NCBI RefSeq assembly: GCF_028389875.1
Contig: NC_084668.1
Coordinates: 17,565,993 to 17,629,992 of the forward strand
From: Rhea pennata
Lineage: Eukaryota > Chordata > Aves > Rheiformes > Rheidae
Length of the DNA stretch: 64,000 nucleotides
Reading direction: 5' to 3'
Part shown: positions 33,201 through 45,700 of the stretch, piece by piece
Layout: each line of letters opens with the position of its first letter
How positions within the stretch are numbered: position 1 is the first letter of the stretch
Notes under the pieces: model-generated
Told to the model about the DNA's origin: nothing
Database searches by the model: none
What the model saw: only the letters and a program-made list of their open reading frames with translations
Position numbers and translations under genes: made by a program

Positions 33201-36200
33201 GTCTTCATTTTGAGATGACTCGGAGATTCCTGCTAAATTGCTTTTGGATGTAGTGCAGGGAGGAGTTACGGACTCCACTGGGGAACAAACTAGCTATCAT
33301 CCTGCTCTGATACTTGTCCAGCTCCTCTGTGTGCAGGGCTGTCAGCTCCCCCCTCTGCCCTGTGTCTTATGCCACTAAGATGTGGGTGAGACTTGGAATC
33401 AAGGTTTGGAGCAGCTGTGAAGGGTCTGTCTCCAGGAACATTTTCTCCTCCTCTCTGATTAACTCTGTATACGTTCACTCTCCAGGGAGACCAAATCTGA
33501 GTCTCTCCCCTCCTGCAGGTGAATCAGATGCTTCCTCTGTTGCCGGACTGTCACCTAATGGCTCTGTGGCTCTTATTTCCAGGTTAGTAGCTGTAATTTG
33601 TGCACCGCAGCATGGTATCCGTGTCCAGACTTGTCCATCTTTGCCATCCCTGCTGACAGAGGGCAGCTGTAGCAGGCAAGGGAGTGGAGTGGATAAAGAG
33701 ACAGGCTTCTCAACCAAAATGATTTTTTACTACCCTGGAAATCAAAGCTTATCTCTCTTTCTGCAGACTGCAGCCTGCAAAATGCTGAGGGCACATCCAT
33801 CACAGTGAAACAGGGGTCTCAGTTTCACCGCAATTGCCAGTCACTGGGTTAGGCTTGCTGGATTAAATTGGGATCTTACAGTGTCATTGCCTTGCAGATG
33901 AACTGGAACAAGGGCCTCCTGGGCGAGAGATTGCAATCATTCCCTGGGGTCTTGTCTCTCAGCTTGCATCCTAGAAATAAGTCCTGGAGCCTGATTTTTT
34001 CTTTAGCCTTTGCAAAGGGGTTTCTCTGGGGATGACTGGTCAGTAGGTGAAGGGGTCATCTGGGCCCTGCCCCTGTGGCTCCTGACAGACCTCTGGGGGA
34101 GCTGTTTTGACCATCCAGCAGTGGGAGCTGGTCCTTGCAACTGTCCAATTCATGCACAAGGGCCACCTTGGGCTTGCTTTCTGCCCAGCAACTTGTTGCT
34201 TTCCATCATGCTGTAACTTACTTGGGAGATGGGTAAAGCTTATTGTGAGCTAGTGTCAAACGTCAGGATGCTGCATGGCCTGCCGAAACAGCATGAGTTG
34301 GAATGACGTCCCCTTCTGGTGGGGCTTCGCTAGTCAGCCTGCCAAGGCATCTACCGCAGCAGGTGTGGGGAAGCAGTGCTTCAGTCAAATGCCCGCTGGA
34401 GTGGAGAAGACTGGGCTTTCCTAGGGATGTTGGCCACATCTCCTCTGTGGGCTAGGCTCCCCTTGAAGCCTCTGCAGTGGCTTCCTGCCTTTTTGGTCTC
34501 TGAGCATACATGTGAATTTCTGGATGCTGGGACATAAAGTGGCCCCTATGTGACTGTACATGCGAGTGCTCCAGGTGATGGCACTAAGCACTGGACCTCT
34601 GCTCTGTGCTTGCTCCCTGTGCTGTTTCTCACCTTGTAACCAACTGCCTACTGCTTCTCCTCTCCTAGGAACTGCATCAAGTGCTTGACCCCACCAGCTG
34701 AGGCTCAGGAGCAGGTGCTCAAACCAGCTCTTGTCTGCAGTTTATTCCCTAATGTGCCTCCAACCATCTACTTCAGTACTCGGGACGAGAGAGGTGAGCT
34801 GGAGTCTGTTTCCTTGCAGTGGGATAAATATAAATACAAAACAGCAGTGCCAGTGCACAGCCAGGGTCTGGCAGCTCGCCTTCACCCCTTCCATAATGAG
34901 ACCCAGCACCACTGTGAAACCAAAGAGGAGAGTAAAATAATGGTGGCTCCTGCAGCCTGGAGCATGAGTGAGGCTGCTGAGACAGGTATGACCAAGAACA
35001 GCATTTGCAGCAGCATTGGGCATAAATGAATGATTCAAGATCTCCCCCAGTTGTGGGATCTTCTGCTCCATTCCAGTTCTGTTAGAGGGTAGTATGCAAT
35101 TCCCTTAAAGACCTGGCCTCCCTTCAGGCCTGAATGATTCATGGCTCTTGTATCAAAACAGAGGAATTGCTCTGGGTGAGAACAAGTCTCAGATTTCCAG
35201 CAGGAACATGAATGTGCCATTTCTGGGCTATGTGATCCTTGGATGGGGCTTCTGCTGTGTCCCATGGCCTACAAATGCTCATGCACATGTTCAGGATGGG
35301 TGTAGCTGTAAAAACATTGGGATATTATGCTTGTTTTCCTTCTGTCCTTAACTCTTTGCCTTCCTAGTGGAAAAGCTGCCTTGGGAGCAGAGGAAGCTGC
35401 TGCGATGGAAAATGAGCACAGTCACACCAAACATAGTGAAGCAAACCATTAGCAGGTCTCACTTCAGAGTCAGCAAGAGTAAGTTGTTGGAGGCTGGCAG
35501 CATGAGATTTGTTATGTTCTTCATTGCTTCCAGCCCATGGATGTGAGAAGGAAGGGTGCCTGCAAAGAGCAGAACTGGGGCAGTACAGGCTGGTCAGTGC
35601 AGGACACTGGTTCCCATGTCTCTGTGTGTATGACCTGTGGTCTCCAAGCCCCAAGGGTCCTGGCAGTGCCCACTCTCCATCTTGGCTTCTCTGGCATGGG
35701 CAGCAAGGCTGTAACTAGGAGCTGTCAGATCTGGCCCAGGGGCAACGAGGATAGCATGTGAGTGTGCTATGACTTATTTAGGCTGTGCCTCCAGGTGGTA
35801 CCTCTCTGAGGCTGACATTTACCCAGTGCCAACCTTGTACCACTGTCTGTCCTTTGTCACTGTGGTCATGCAGTCATGCAGTGCAGAGGGAGAAACTATC
35901 TTTCTCTCTGACTGTAGCTGGGGAGCTCTGTCAGGGTTGAGATCTTGTTGCTAGAGGGACATGAAAGAGGAGGCTGGAGTACCACTGAGCTTTCAGAGCT
36001 TGAGTGTGGCCCGTGGCCTTCCGACAGTATTTATGGGGCTCCTGTATGTATTTATTCAGTTGATTTTCCCACCTCCCACCCTCCCTTTGGAGGGGCTGGG
36101 GGGAGCGTAGCAAGATAAGCAGAGGAAGCATTAGGAAGTCCTGCAGTCCTACACCTCCCAGTGCTTTGTAGCTCACTGCTTCATTCACCTGCTGTAAAAC

Positions 36201-39200
36201 AGGGATTTAAGGGTGCTCTGCTGGCACTGCTGGGGGATTGAAACGAATCTTTTGACATTGTGCCGGTTCAGTCCACTACACCAGTCATGTTTGCAGGACT
36301 ATGACCCAAATGGTATACTGAATCGCAGTGACAGCCTTTGGTTTATCACTTTTGCAGTAGCTGGCATGATTGCTTTGTGCTTTCACCACACAGTGTACCT
36401 GGCATACTTCTGCCAGCCCCAGGAAATGGGCTGCTCCTGGGTTGAGAAGGTATTGCAGGGGGGCAATGTGCTTGATCAGACTTTTCTGTCTTCCCTGCAG
36501 AAAGCAATGACTGGCTGGGCTGCTGGGGCCACCACATGAAATCTCCCAGCTTCCGAGCCATCAGGGAGCACCAGAAGGTAGGGAATGTTCTGGGCTGGCC
36601 TCCCTCACATGCATGTGGAACATATTTGTAACAGTTTGGATGCCCCTCTCTTCAGGGCCAGGCATCTGCTGTGCAGGCTGTCTGTGTAGAGTCCCCTGTC
36701 ACAGTGTGGCAGCTGGTATTCCTATGCTGGGAGGTGAGCCCAACAGATGGGCACAGCTAGGAGCAGTGTGGAGGCTCTTGTAGACTGAGGCTGCAGCCAA
36801 GCTGTGTTCACCTGTGAGCTCAACTAAATCTGGTTAATGTTGTCTAAAGCAGTCTTTTTCTCTAGCAAAACTGCGCAATGGTGACCAGGTGAAGCCAGTG
36901 CCCTCTCCACCAGTGCAGCCAGAGCCAGAGGTCAAGTGTGGACTACAGAAAGCATGGGGTTGGCACATACTTAGGGAACGCTTGAGGGTCTGGAGGTTTG
37001 TTATGTATCACACATGCATGTTCTCTCTGGAGAAGTGGTGTTCCAAACTGAACAGTCTGGAGGCAGCACTGGAAGCTAGCAACCTCCAGCCCTGTCACTG
37101 TCTTAGCGTGTCGTATTTCTGTCCATGGTATTTGTGGTGCATTGAGTTGGATGGAGCTCTGGCACCCAGTTTAGAAGCAAGCAGGCAAACTACTGTGGTA
37201 GAGGATACTGCAAACAACCCCCTCCAAAGGAAGCTGAAGGGCTGAGGGTTAGTGGCCAGGTGCTGATTAGACATCAGATGTGACCAGGCTGCAGCTGCTG
37301 GCTCCGTAGCTGGGGTAGGGCACTGTGTAGGTGTTTGTCACTGCAAAGCTTCAAGACCAGATGGGTCCTGCCCTTATGTGGTCCTGAGAGAGGATCAGGA
37401 AGGAGTGTTACCATGCTCTGGGCAGGTGGTTTCACGGAGGATGTATTCCCTGGCATTGGAGCAGCAAGGGGAGAAAAGGAGATGGGGACAGGTGGGGAGA
37501 GATCACCATATCTCTGTTCCTTTTCAGCTAAACCACTTTCCTGGTTCATTTCAAATTGGGAGAAAGGACCGTCTGTGGCGCAACCTGTTGAAGATGCAGA
37601 CTCGCTATGGGAAGAAGGAGTTTAACTTCTTCCCCCAGTCCTTCATCTTGCCCCAGGACATAAAGCTGCTGAGGAAGGCATGGGAGGAGGGAGCTAGCCG
37701 CCAGAAATGGATTGTGAAACCAGTAAGAGCAAAGCAGAGTTCAGTCCCCTGCCCTGATACAGCTGTAGGGAAAGGATGTGATCCCCTCTTGTTTGTGTCT
37801 CACAGCCAGCATCAGCGAGAGGCATTGGCATCCAGGTCATCCACAAATGGAGTCAACTCCCCAAAAGGAGACCACTGCTGGTGCAGAGGTGAGTGAAGGA
37901 AAGCAAGGTGGGCAGCTAGGCTAGGATCTCCTAGTGTCTCATCTTTCTCTGGCCAGATATGGCCAGCAAGATCTGATTTGCCTCTGGAAATTTCTCTATT
38001 GCATGGGTGTAACGCTGCTGTCCAAGGTATGGCTCCATCAGCTGCAAATTGGAGTCACAGAAGAGCTGCTGACTGTGTAGTCTTTAGAGGTCTCATGTAC
38101 AAAATGGCTCTTAGGCTAGCTTCACAGACTTTTCGGAGCAGCTTCAGTCTGGCAGATGATCCAACTTCAGCTCTGCTGTGATCCCCCTCCCACTGCTTTT
38201 TGTTCTGGGGTTTGATGTCTTTGGAGGCAAGTGAACTTTCTCCAGTGCCTGCAATCACACTAGAAGCAGAAGCCCTAGGGAAAGAGATGGGAATTCTCAA
38301 AGATTTGTTCTTAGCCAAATTGGAACTGGTTAGTAAGAGCCTACATGTACATGGAAATTGGTCAAAGGGTTTTCTTGTCTTCCTAAAAAAAGACTTTCAG
38401 AATCTCCTTCACCTTTTACAGAAAAGTGAAATAGTTCATCTTCATTTTAGTGGAAGTTCTGGGAAGTTCTTGTAAGGACAGGGAAAAAAATGCTTGGTGT
38501 TAGGCAGGCTGTGGGAGTTCCTGTATTGGTTTGTCTGTTCTCTCTGTCCCCCCCTCCTATGTAAGTGAAAGGTTTTCCCATTGAAAATCTTGAACCCCTT
38601 TTGGCTTGGGAAGGGGGTGAATATTTCCAGCTGTTTCTGCTCACTAAACCAAGCCATCTAGGAGTCTGTGGGCCACTGAATGCCTTAGATGTTCCTGAAT
38701 TTTGCAGTCAGTCTTGTAAAGGAACTTCTGTGCCTCAGACCTGGAAAAAATCTTTTCAACATGAGACTGAACAGGAAGGAATACTGTTAACATGCCACAG
38801 GGTCTCCCCTGTATGTGGGAAAACTTCTTTCTCTGTCATCTGGACTGTGATGCTCTTAACTTGGAAAGGCTGTACAAAAGGGCTTCACCTGCTCTCTGAA
38901 TGGATCACTGCTTGTGCCAAGCCTTCTGTCGTAGGGGCTAGAGACGTGCCTGCACAGAGACGTCATAACCCTTTCCTGCTGTCTGCTTCCATTTGCAGAT
39001 ATCTGCACAAACCCTACCTCATTGGCGGGAGCAAGTTTGACCTGAGGATCTACGTTTATGTCACTTGCTATGATCCCCTCAGGGTCTACCTGTTTAAGGA
39101 TGGATTGGTTCGCTTTGCTAGCTGCAAGTAGGTTGTGTGGGGAGAGCAGTGCTGGGCAGCAGGAGGGCTGCCCAGCTCTGGACCATATGTGGCTGTGTTA

Positions 39201-42200
39201 CTAGCCTCAACTGGGGCAGGAGGCAGTCACTGCATATATGAAGCGCGAGCTTCCTTGCTAAGAAAGCAGTTTGAAAATGTGGGGCTATTCTGGGTGGTAG
39301 TGTTGAGAAAGAAAGTGGGAGGATGTCTAGCTCATCCACCTTTCCTAAAGCAAGATCGGGTCAATGTAAAGCAATTCTTAAATGCGCTGTCAATGCTTTG
39401 TGCTGGGTAAGAGCTGGAATACTAGAAGCTGGCATATTTCTTCCAGCATTGGCCGTTGACTTAATAAAATACATTGCCTTGGGCTGTTACAGTTCTGTCA
39501 GCACTTTTGCTCACTGGTGTTTTGGTTTTTTCTTAAAGACTTACTGTGAGGGAAGATTGCATGCCTCTGCCCCTAGGCAGTGTGCTCTATGCATGCTTAA
39601 TGCTTTGACCCGTCAGCCCTGGGCTAACAGCAATAGAGATTGTGGAGGAGCACCTTGCTCCAGGCACCCCGGGGAAGCCTGCAAGGCAACAAGGCTTATA
39701 GGTGGCCAAGAAGAGAGGTAGTGTCCTATATGAGAACTGAAATTCTGCCTGCCTTGTGGGCCTTGGGCAGCCAGTTCAAACTCAGACTTGCTTGTGCTCT
39801 TATCTCCTGCAGGTATTCCTCCTCGATGAAGAGCCTCAGCAACAAGTTCATGCACTTGACCAACTACAGTGTGAACAAGAAGAATACAGAGTACAAGTCC
39901 AACTCAGATGAGACTGCTTGTCAGGGACACAAATGGTAGGTGCTGCAGGGGCTTTCAGGCTGCAGGGCCATCACTGTCTTGTGATTAAGTCAGCTGCTTT
40001 TTCAGTACTTCTATCCAAAGGTTGAATGTACTTCCAGTATTATCTACTCCTGCATGGGGAAGCTGAGGCACAGAGGGAGCAGAGTGACTTTTGTGTAGAT
40101 TAACATCAGTAGAATCTGGATTCCATGCATGGCTTACTGGAGATCTTCCCTGTCCCGTGGGTGGTACCTTCAGGTTTACCTGCTGGTCACCTGCTTTACC
40201 TCCCAGGAGACCGGCACATCCCATGAGGGACTGCAATGGATCAGCAGGCAGTCCTGGCCCCTGTGTTCTGCCTCAGGCCAGGTCACCCATGGGAAGCTGC
40301 CATTTCTGTGGTTTACCCTGGAGATTACTCTGGTTTCTCCCTGGCTTGAGTCATCCTGTCCATTACTACTTGGGTTGCATCCCACACTGCCTGTGCATGT
40401 ACTGCTCTCTGATTCAAACTCTGCTCTCATCTGTGTGCATTCATTTTCTTGCCCGAGGTAGTTAAACTTGAGTCTGATTTCAATATTAGAACTTTAATTG
40501 ATAATTCTTATACATAAGCTGGCTAGATGGGAGCTTCTTGCCATTTTGCCCCTGATTTCCCATGGAGCTAGAGAAAGTGACAGTTCTGGTGCAGAACTGA
40601 TAATTTGTGTGCTAGTGGTGTGAGTGGTAAAGAGCACTGAGGAGCAGCAGTGCTATTTCTAGTTACCTCGGAAGAGGGCCGCAGTCTCGTAGGGGCTCTG
40701 TTCCCTGCTATGCATTGGCAGACCGGCCCAAATCTCCAGATACTTATCCCTCATTCTGTGGTAGTGTTTGAACTCTTTTAGAAATAGTGTGGGATAAAGT
40801 CCTCAATTCATGGACCTGTGGCTGGGCTACTTCACTTTAAAGGGGGCTGCAGAAGATAGTTTGCTGTAATAGGCTTGCTTTCAATGGCTTAGATTTGCTG
40901 TGCAGTTGTCTGTCTGTCAGCTGGGACATTGGGAAGGGTCTGCTGTCCTCTGGCACTCGAAATCCCATGGGGCTAGCATTATGTGGATTTTCAGTATCAG
41001 CAGGCGAGTCAAAGCTGGCTGCTCCCACATTAAAGATGAGTGACTGTAATCAACTCCATCTTGTATGCAGGAAGCGTGACCTTTGGATTCCTGGCCATTA
41101 GCCACATGGTCTCATTTGAGCAACATCTGAGCATCCTTGGCTCAGTGTCAGGGCAGCTTGCAGCACTTGGTGTGGTGTGGGAAACTCCTATAAAAGCAGA
41201 CACACTCCCCCCACCATCATTTTCTCCTGATTTTTTTCTTTTTCTCCCTTTGCCTTTAGCCAAACCTTGGTGAAACAGCTTTAGATAAAAGATTTATGGG
41301 GACATTGATGGATTCCTGCTGAGCTGCTTTGCAGTGCTCGTGGGGAAGGCTTGCAGAAAGGGGAGGTTTGCTGAGGACACAGAGGGCGGGGGAAGAACAA
41401 ATCTGGGGCTGACATACCCTGCTTGTGCTAATTTGGGACCTGATACTCCAATGCAGGGACAAATTTAGGACAGATTTATGTTTCTGGTGGCTTGGCCCTG
41501 CAAGGTCAGCATCCAGGATGGGGAGGGCAGCAGCCAGGAGTTGAGTGATTTGGGGACTGGCAGAAGGATGGCTGTGCTTCGAAAAGGTGGGAGATGAACC
41601 CTTATTTGCTGTCAAAGGAGAGCTTTGTCAAGACTCCCTCTGTTTTTGCTCCTGTAGCGGTGCTGTGCTGGACAGAAAGGGGCTACAAACTATCTCCTTT
41701 GCTTTTTCTCTCCCAGGGCTCTCAAAGCACTCTGGACTTACCTGACCCAGAAGGGAATTAATAGTGAAGCCATCTGGGAGAAGATTAAAGACATTGTTAT
41801 TAAAACCATCATTGCGTGAGTCCTGGCACCCCTTACCCTTTGCCTGGCTGCAGTGCTGCACTCTGGCACCTCTGACTATCCAGTCTTGTCTCAGCTTCAG
41901 TAATTCTCTCTAGATCCTTCCATTCACTTTGTTTCTTAAGCTCATGCTGCAGCAGCTGCAAGGGGTAAATAGAAACGGGTCAAGATCCTGGCTCTAGATG
42001 GAGCTTTGGGCAGCTTGATCTAGCTCTGTTGGGCTTATCTCACTCTGATAGCACTGAACAGCCCATGGGGGTGTGTTCGCTCTGTGACATGGGGCCCTCT
42101 CTGCATCAACAGCTGAGAAGCTGCTTTGTCCTTAAATTTCCTGGGTCTGCCTGCAGTGCAAGGTTAGGTGGGTGCAGAGTACCCGGCACTGCTGCCCAGC

Positions 42201-42715
42201 TTTCCTCTTGCTCCACTGCTTGGGCAGGGTGCTTGAGAAGAAAGGTTCCCTGCTGCTGAAAGAATTTTGTGTTCAGAGGTGGATCCTGCAGCCAGAAGCT
42301 GCGGGCAGCTGTAGGTGGGGATGCTCAGGATCTGACACTGGATCCATATACGATGCAGCAGCAGTTCTCCCTGCTTGCGTTGGCCTCTCAGCCCATCTGT
42401 TCCCACAGCAAGTGGCCGCGTATGCTCTCAGAACCAGCAGTGTGCTGTAAATAATCAAACCTCTGTCTGGCAGTTGGAAAAAAGCTTTCTTCCTTGGCCT
42501 GCAGATCTGAGCCCTATGTGAACAGCCTGGTGAAGATGTATGTGCGGCGCCCATATTGTTGCCATGAGCTGTTTGGGTTTGATATCATGCTGGATGAAAA
42601 TCTCAAGCCCTGGATCTTAGAGGTCAACATTTCCCCCAGGTAAAGCTGTTCCTGCTCTGAAATCTATTTCTCAGCCAGAGCAGGGGTGGATAATGGCTGT
42701 TTTTTTTTTTTTTGG

Positions 42716-42746
<31 letters not shown>

Positions 42747-45700
42747 AAAAACCACAAAGTCAGTTTGGCCTCTTACGTGCTCTGCACTGTGTGCTGAAAG
42801 ACTTTGGGCTTTGAAGCCTCCCCCTGCAGACTGCAGAAGCCAGAGTCCTCCCTGCTGCAAAAGCAACATCTTTCCACAGCTCAGAAACCTTTATTGGGCA
42901 AATTCTAGTTAGCATGAGGGAAAAGTATATTCAAAAATAAGGCCAGGGAGGATGTGTCATGTGGCAAATGGGTGATGCCAGAGATTTCTTCTTTGTGTGG
43001 GCTGAAGTGATCAGTAGCTCCAATGCCTTGTGCACCAGTTTTGGTTTCATGGGCAGGGCTGCGAGCGAAGTGTGTGCAAGCACAACCTCTCCCATCCACC
43101 TGGGCCTGAATTGGACACAGAGCTATGATCCCAGACAGGGCTCTGGGGCTGGATTTGCTGATTTCCAGTAACCCTCTGGGAGGGGGAAGAGAAATGAAAT
43201 GTTTCTTGTAGGGAGTCCCTATACAAAGAACCATTTCAGGATTTTTCTCCCTGTCTCGTGGCTGTAATGTTTGTCACGAGGCAAGGGACACACTGGGTTT
43301 TGTACCCAGTTGGTATTAACCCACAGAATGATCTCAGCACCATGGGGCTCAGCAGCTCCACTCTAGCACACTGTGTTTCTTCCTTCCTGCAGCCTCCACT
43401 CAAACTCCCCACTGGATGTGAGCATCAAGGGGCAGATGATTCGGGACCTCCTCAACCTCGCTGGCTTCATTCTGCCTAGCGTGAACGATATAGCCTCAAG
43501 GCCAGGAAGTGGAAGCAGCTCTACCCTCAGGTCAGCCCACTTCTCTGTCTGGGCAACAGGGCAAGGTGAACTTTTCTCGTGAGGATTTCATTTAGGGGAT
43601 TGCTTTCAGCACAGTAGACACTAGTTTCAGTGCTGTGGAGAGCCTGTGTTTGCTGGAACTTCAGCTATGGGTCTGAGGGACTTGCTTGCATCATTGCCTG
43701 GGTATCTGTTTCCTGCAGTCTCTTCAAGGTAGGAGGATTGTGCCAGATCTGTGAGTCCATAATTGGAAGAGAGACCAGAGCCATTTGTGCTTGCTGTGCA
43801 GTTAGTCATGTCGTGCCTTCTCCTTCCCCTTGCCAGAACTAATATGATGCTGAGCCGCATTGCCTCTCCGTGTGGTCAGAGGGCTGGCTGTGCTGGGGCT
43901 GGATCCACTTATCCCATCCCCCAGGGCTGCCTTGCTGCCTCCTTGAGCAAGTTGAGCAGCTGTTATTTTGCAAAGGACAGAGATCCTTGTTTCTTAGGCA
44001 GGACAGTAGGTGTCCAAGGCTGTAGACCCATGGGTATGGGTATGCACAGTCTGACTTGCAGCCAGCATGACTTTCTTACATAATGCTCATTCTTGAGCAC
44101 TGTCCACCCAGGCACTACTGGAAGGTCCCTGTTGCTTTTGTGTTTGTGTGTTCACAGCTTGGGCCTTTACTGGTTCCAGACCTGACAGTGGGGGAGGGGG
44201 AACCAATTCTGTTCCCTGCAGTAAGAGGGTTCTGGCTCACTGAAGGGGCTTCTTGTTGAGGTGAGCATCATCATGTAGTGATGTATGGGCATGTAAGCAG
44301 ACGGGACTCTTGCCATCTGCCTGCCCAGTGCCCTCAGCAAAGGGAAAAGCCTCAAGCGCGGGCCCGTTCCAGCTCAGGGAATTCTCGCCAGCTCATCTGC
44401 GGCGCTTTGATCACACGCTTGTTTGCAGCTTGCAACAGAGGTGTTGAAGGGCAGGTGTCCTCATAGGGACCTGCTGGGGATTAACCAGATCCTTAATATG
44501 ATTCACAACATGCATTACTGGAGTTCTTGTGTCCAGGGACAAGCTTGCTTAACAGTATTTCCTGTCCTAGGAAGGACATGAAGGGATTTTTTTTTAATGG
44601 GCATAATTCTAGTAGATTTTGGTGTGCTTCCTGAGCACCATGCAGCATAGCCTTGAGGATCTGCTTTCACTGTTTTCATTTGTACAGTACTAACCATTTT
44701 TGCATCAATTGAACAACTTCAGTTGTATGGATGCAAGTGTTAAAAGGTATTGGACAAGTATCTCCTGGACTCTGGAATTCCAAAATGATTTAACTGAGTG
44801 CTTAGAATAGTTTAGACAGTTGCTGGTCAGACCTTACAAAAAGGCCAGAATTTCCTGCAGCATGTGGAGCTGGAGCTGAATTTGAGTTCTTGGACGTAGC
44901 AAGAAAGTTTTTGATCTAGCAGCTCTCCCCTTCCTAGTACTGAATCCAGGCCTGTGTTTAGTGTTAGAAAACTGTGTTCCAGGGGGAAGGTAAATCCAAA
45001 ATTCTACCAGGCTTCAGGTACTCTGTATTAGTTCATGATGTGTCTTTGGCCTTTCTGCCTCCTACCTGGATGTGAGGTGATCCTTCAGCTTTTGGATGAA
45101 GGAATGTTGTAGTGCCTTAGTGAGGGGTTGGTAGGGCCTTGTCTTTTGCCCTGCCTGCATCCTCCCAGGTCCTGTGCTGAGGCATAAGGCAGGGAGTGCT
45201 TCATTGACCTCGGAACTAACAAAATCCATGGAGAAAGTGTTCTGTTCTCTACAGCATCTTCCTGAAGGTGTCAGTGCTCTCACAGAAATTTCTGAGAACA
45301 GCCCTGCTATGACAGGGCTCTGCCTTGTCCGCCTAAATACTCTACTGGGTCTTCTTATGTTCTCAGTCTGGGCAGTGCTGTGAAGGAGAAGCCCAAGCCA
45401 GCCTCTGAGCTTCTCACAGCGGAGAAGATGAAGAGAGCATATTACTTGACACAGAAGGTACCTGACCAGGTATGATACCATCTCCTCTGATACTTGCACC
45501 ATCCTACCAAGCCAATGTCCCAACTGGTCCCATATGTATATTCCTTGCTCCTTTGCAGATTGTGCCCCACTTTGGGGACAGCCAGATGATGGGGACCATT
45601 TGGGCTCCAGTGGGTTACAAGACACATGGTCAGAAATAAGACAGGTTTGCTTAAACCACTGGCTTCTCTTTGCTTTGAAATGGACCTATGCTGAGGGGTA

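Noticed and set aside
36889-37245. 118-codon open frame in a TTLL4 intron
   Set aside because: It is not needed: exons 36577 and 37528 join in phase and match human with nothing between them.
38565-38998. Long upstream extension of the TTLL4 exon at 38999 (188-codon open frame)
   Set aside because: The exon start at 38999 follows a proper pyrimidine-AG and joins in phase to the previous exon. The upstream part has no homology and is open by chance.
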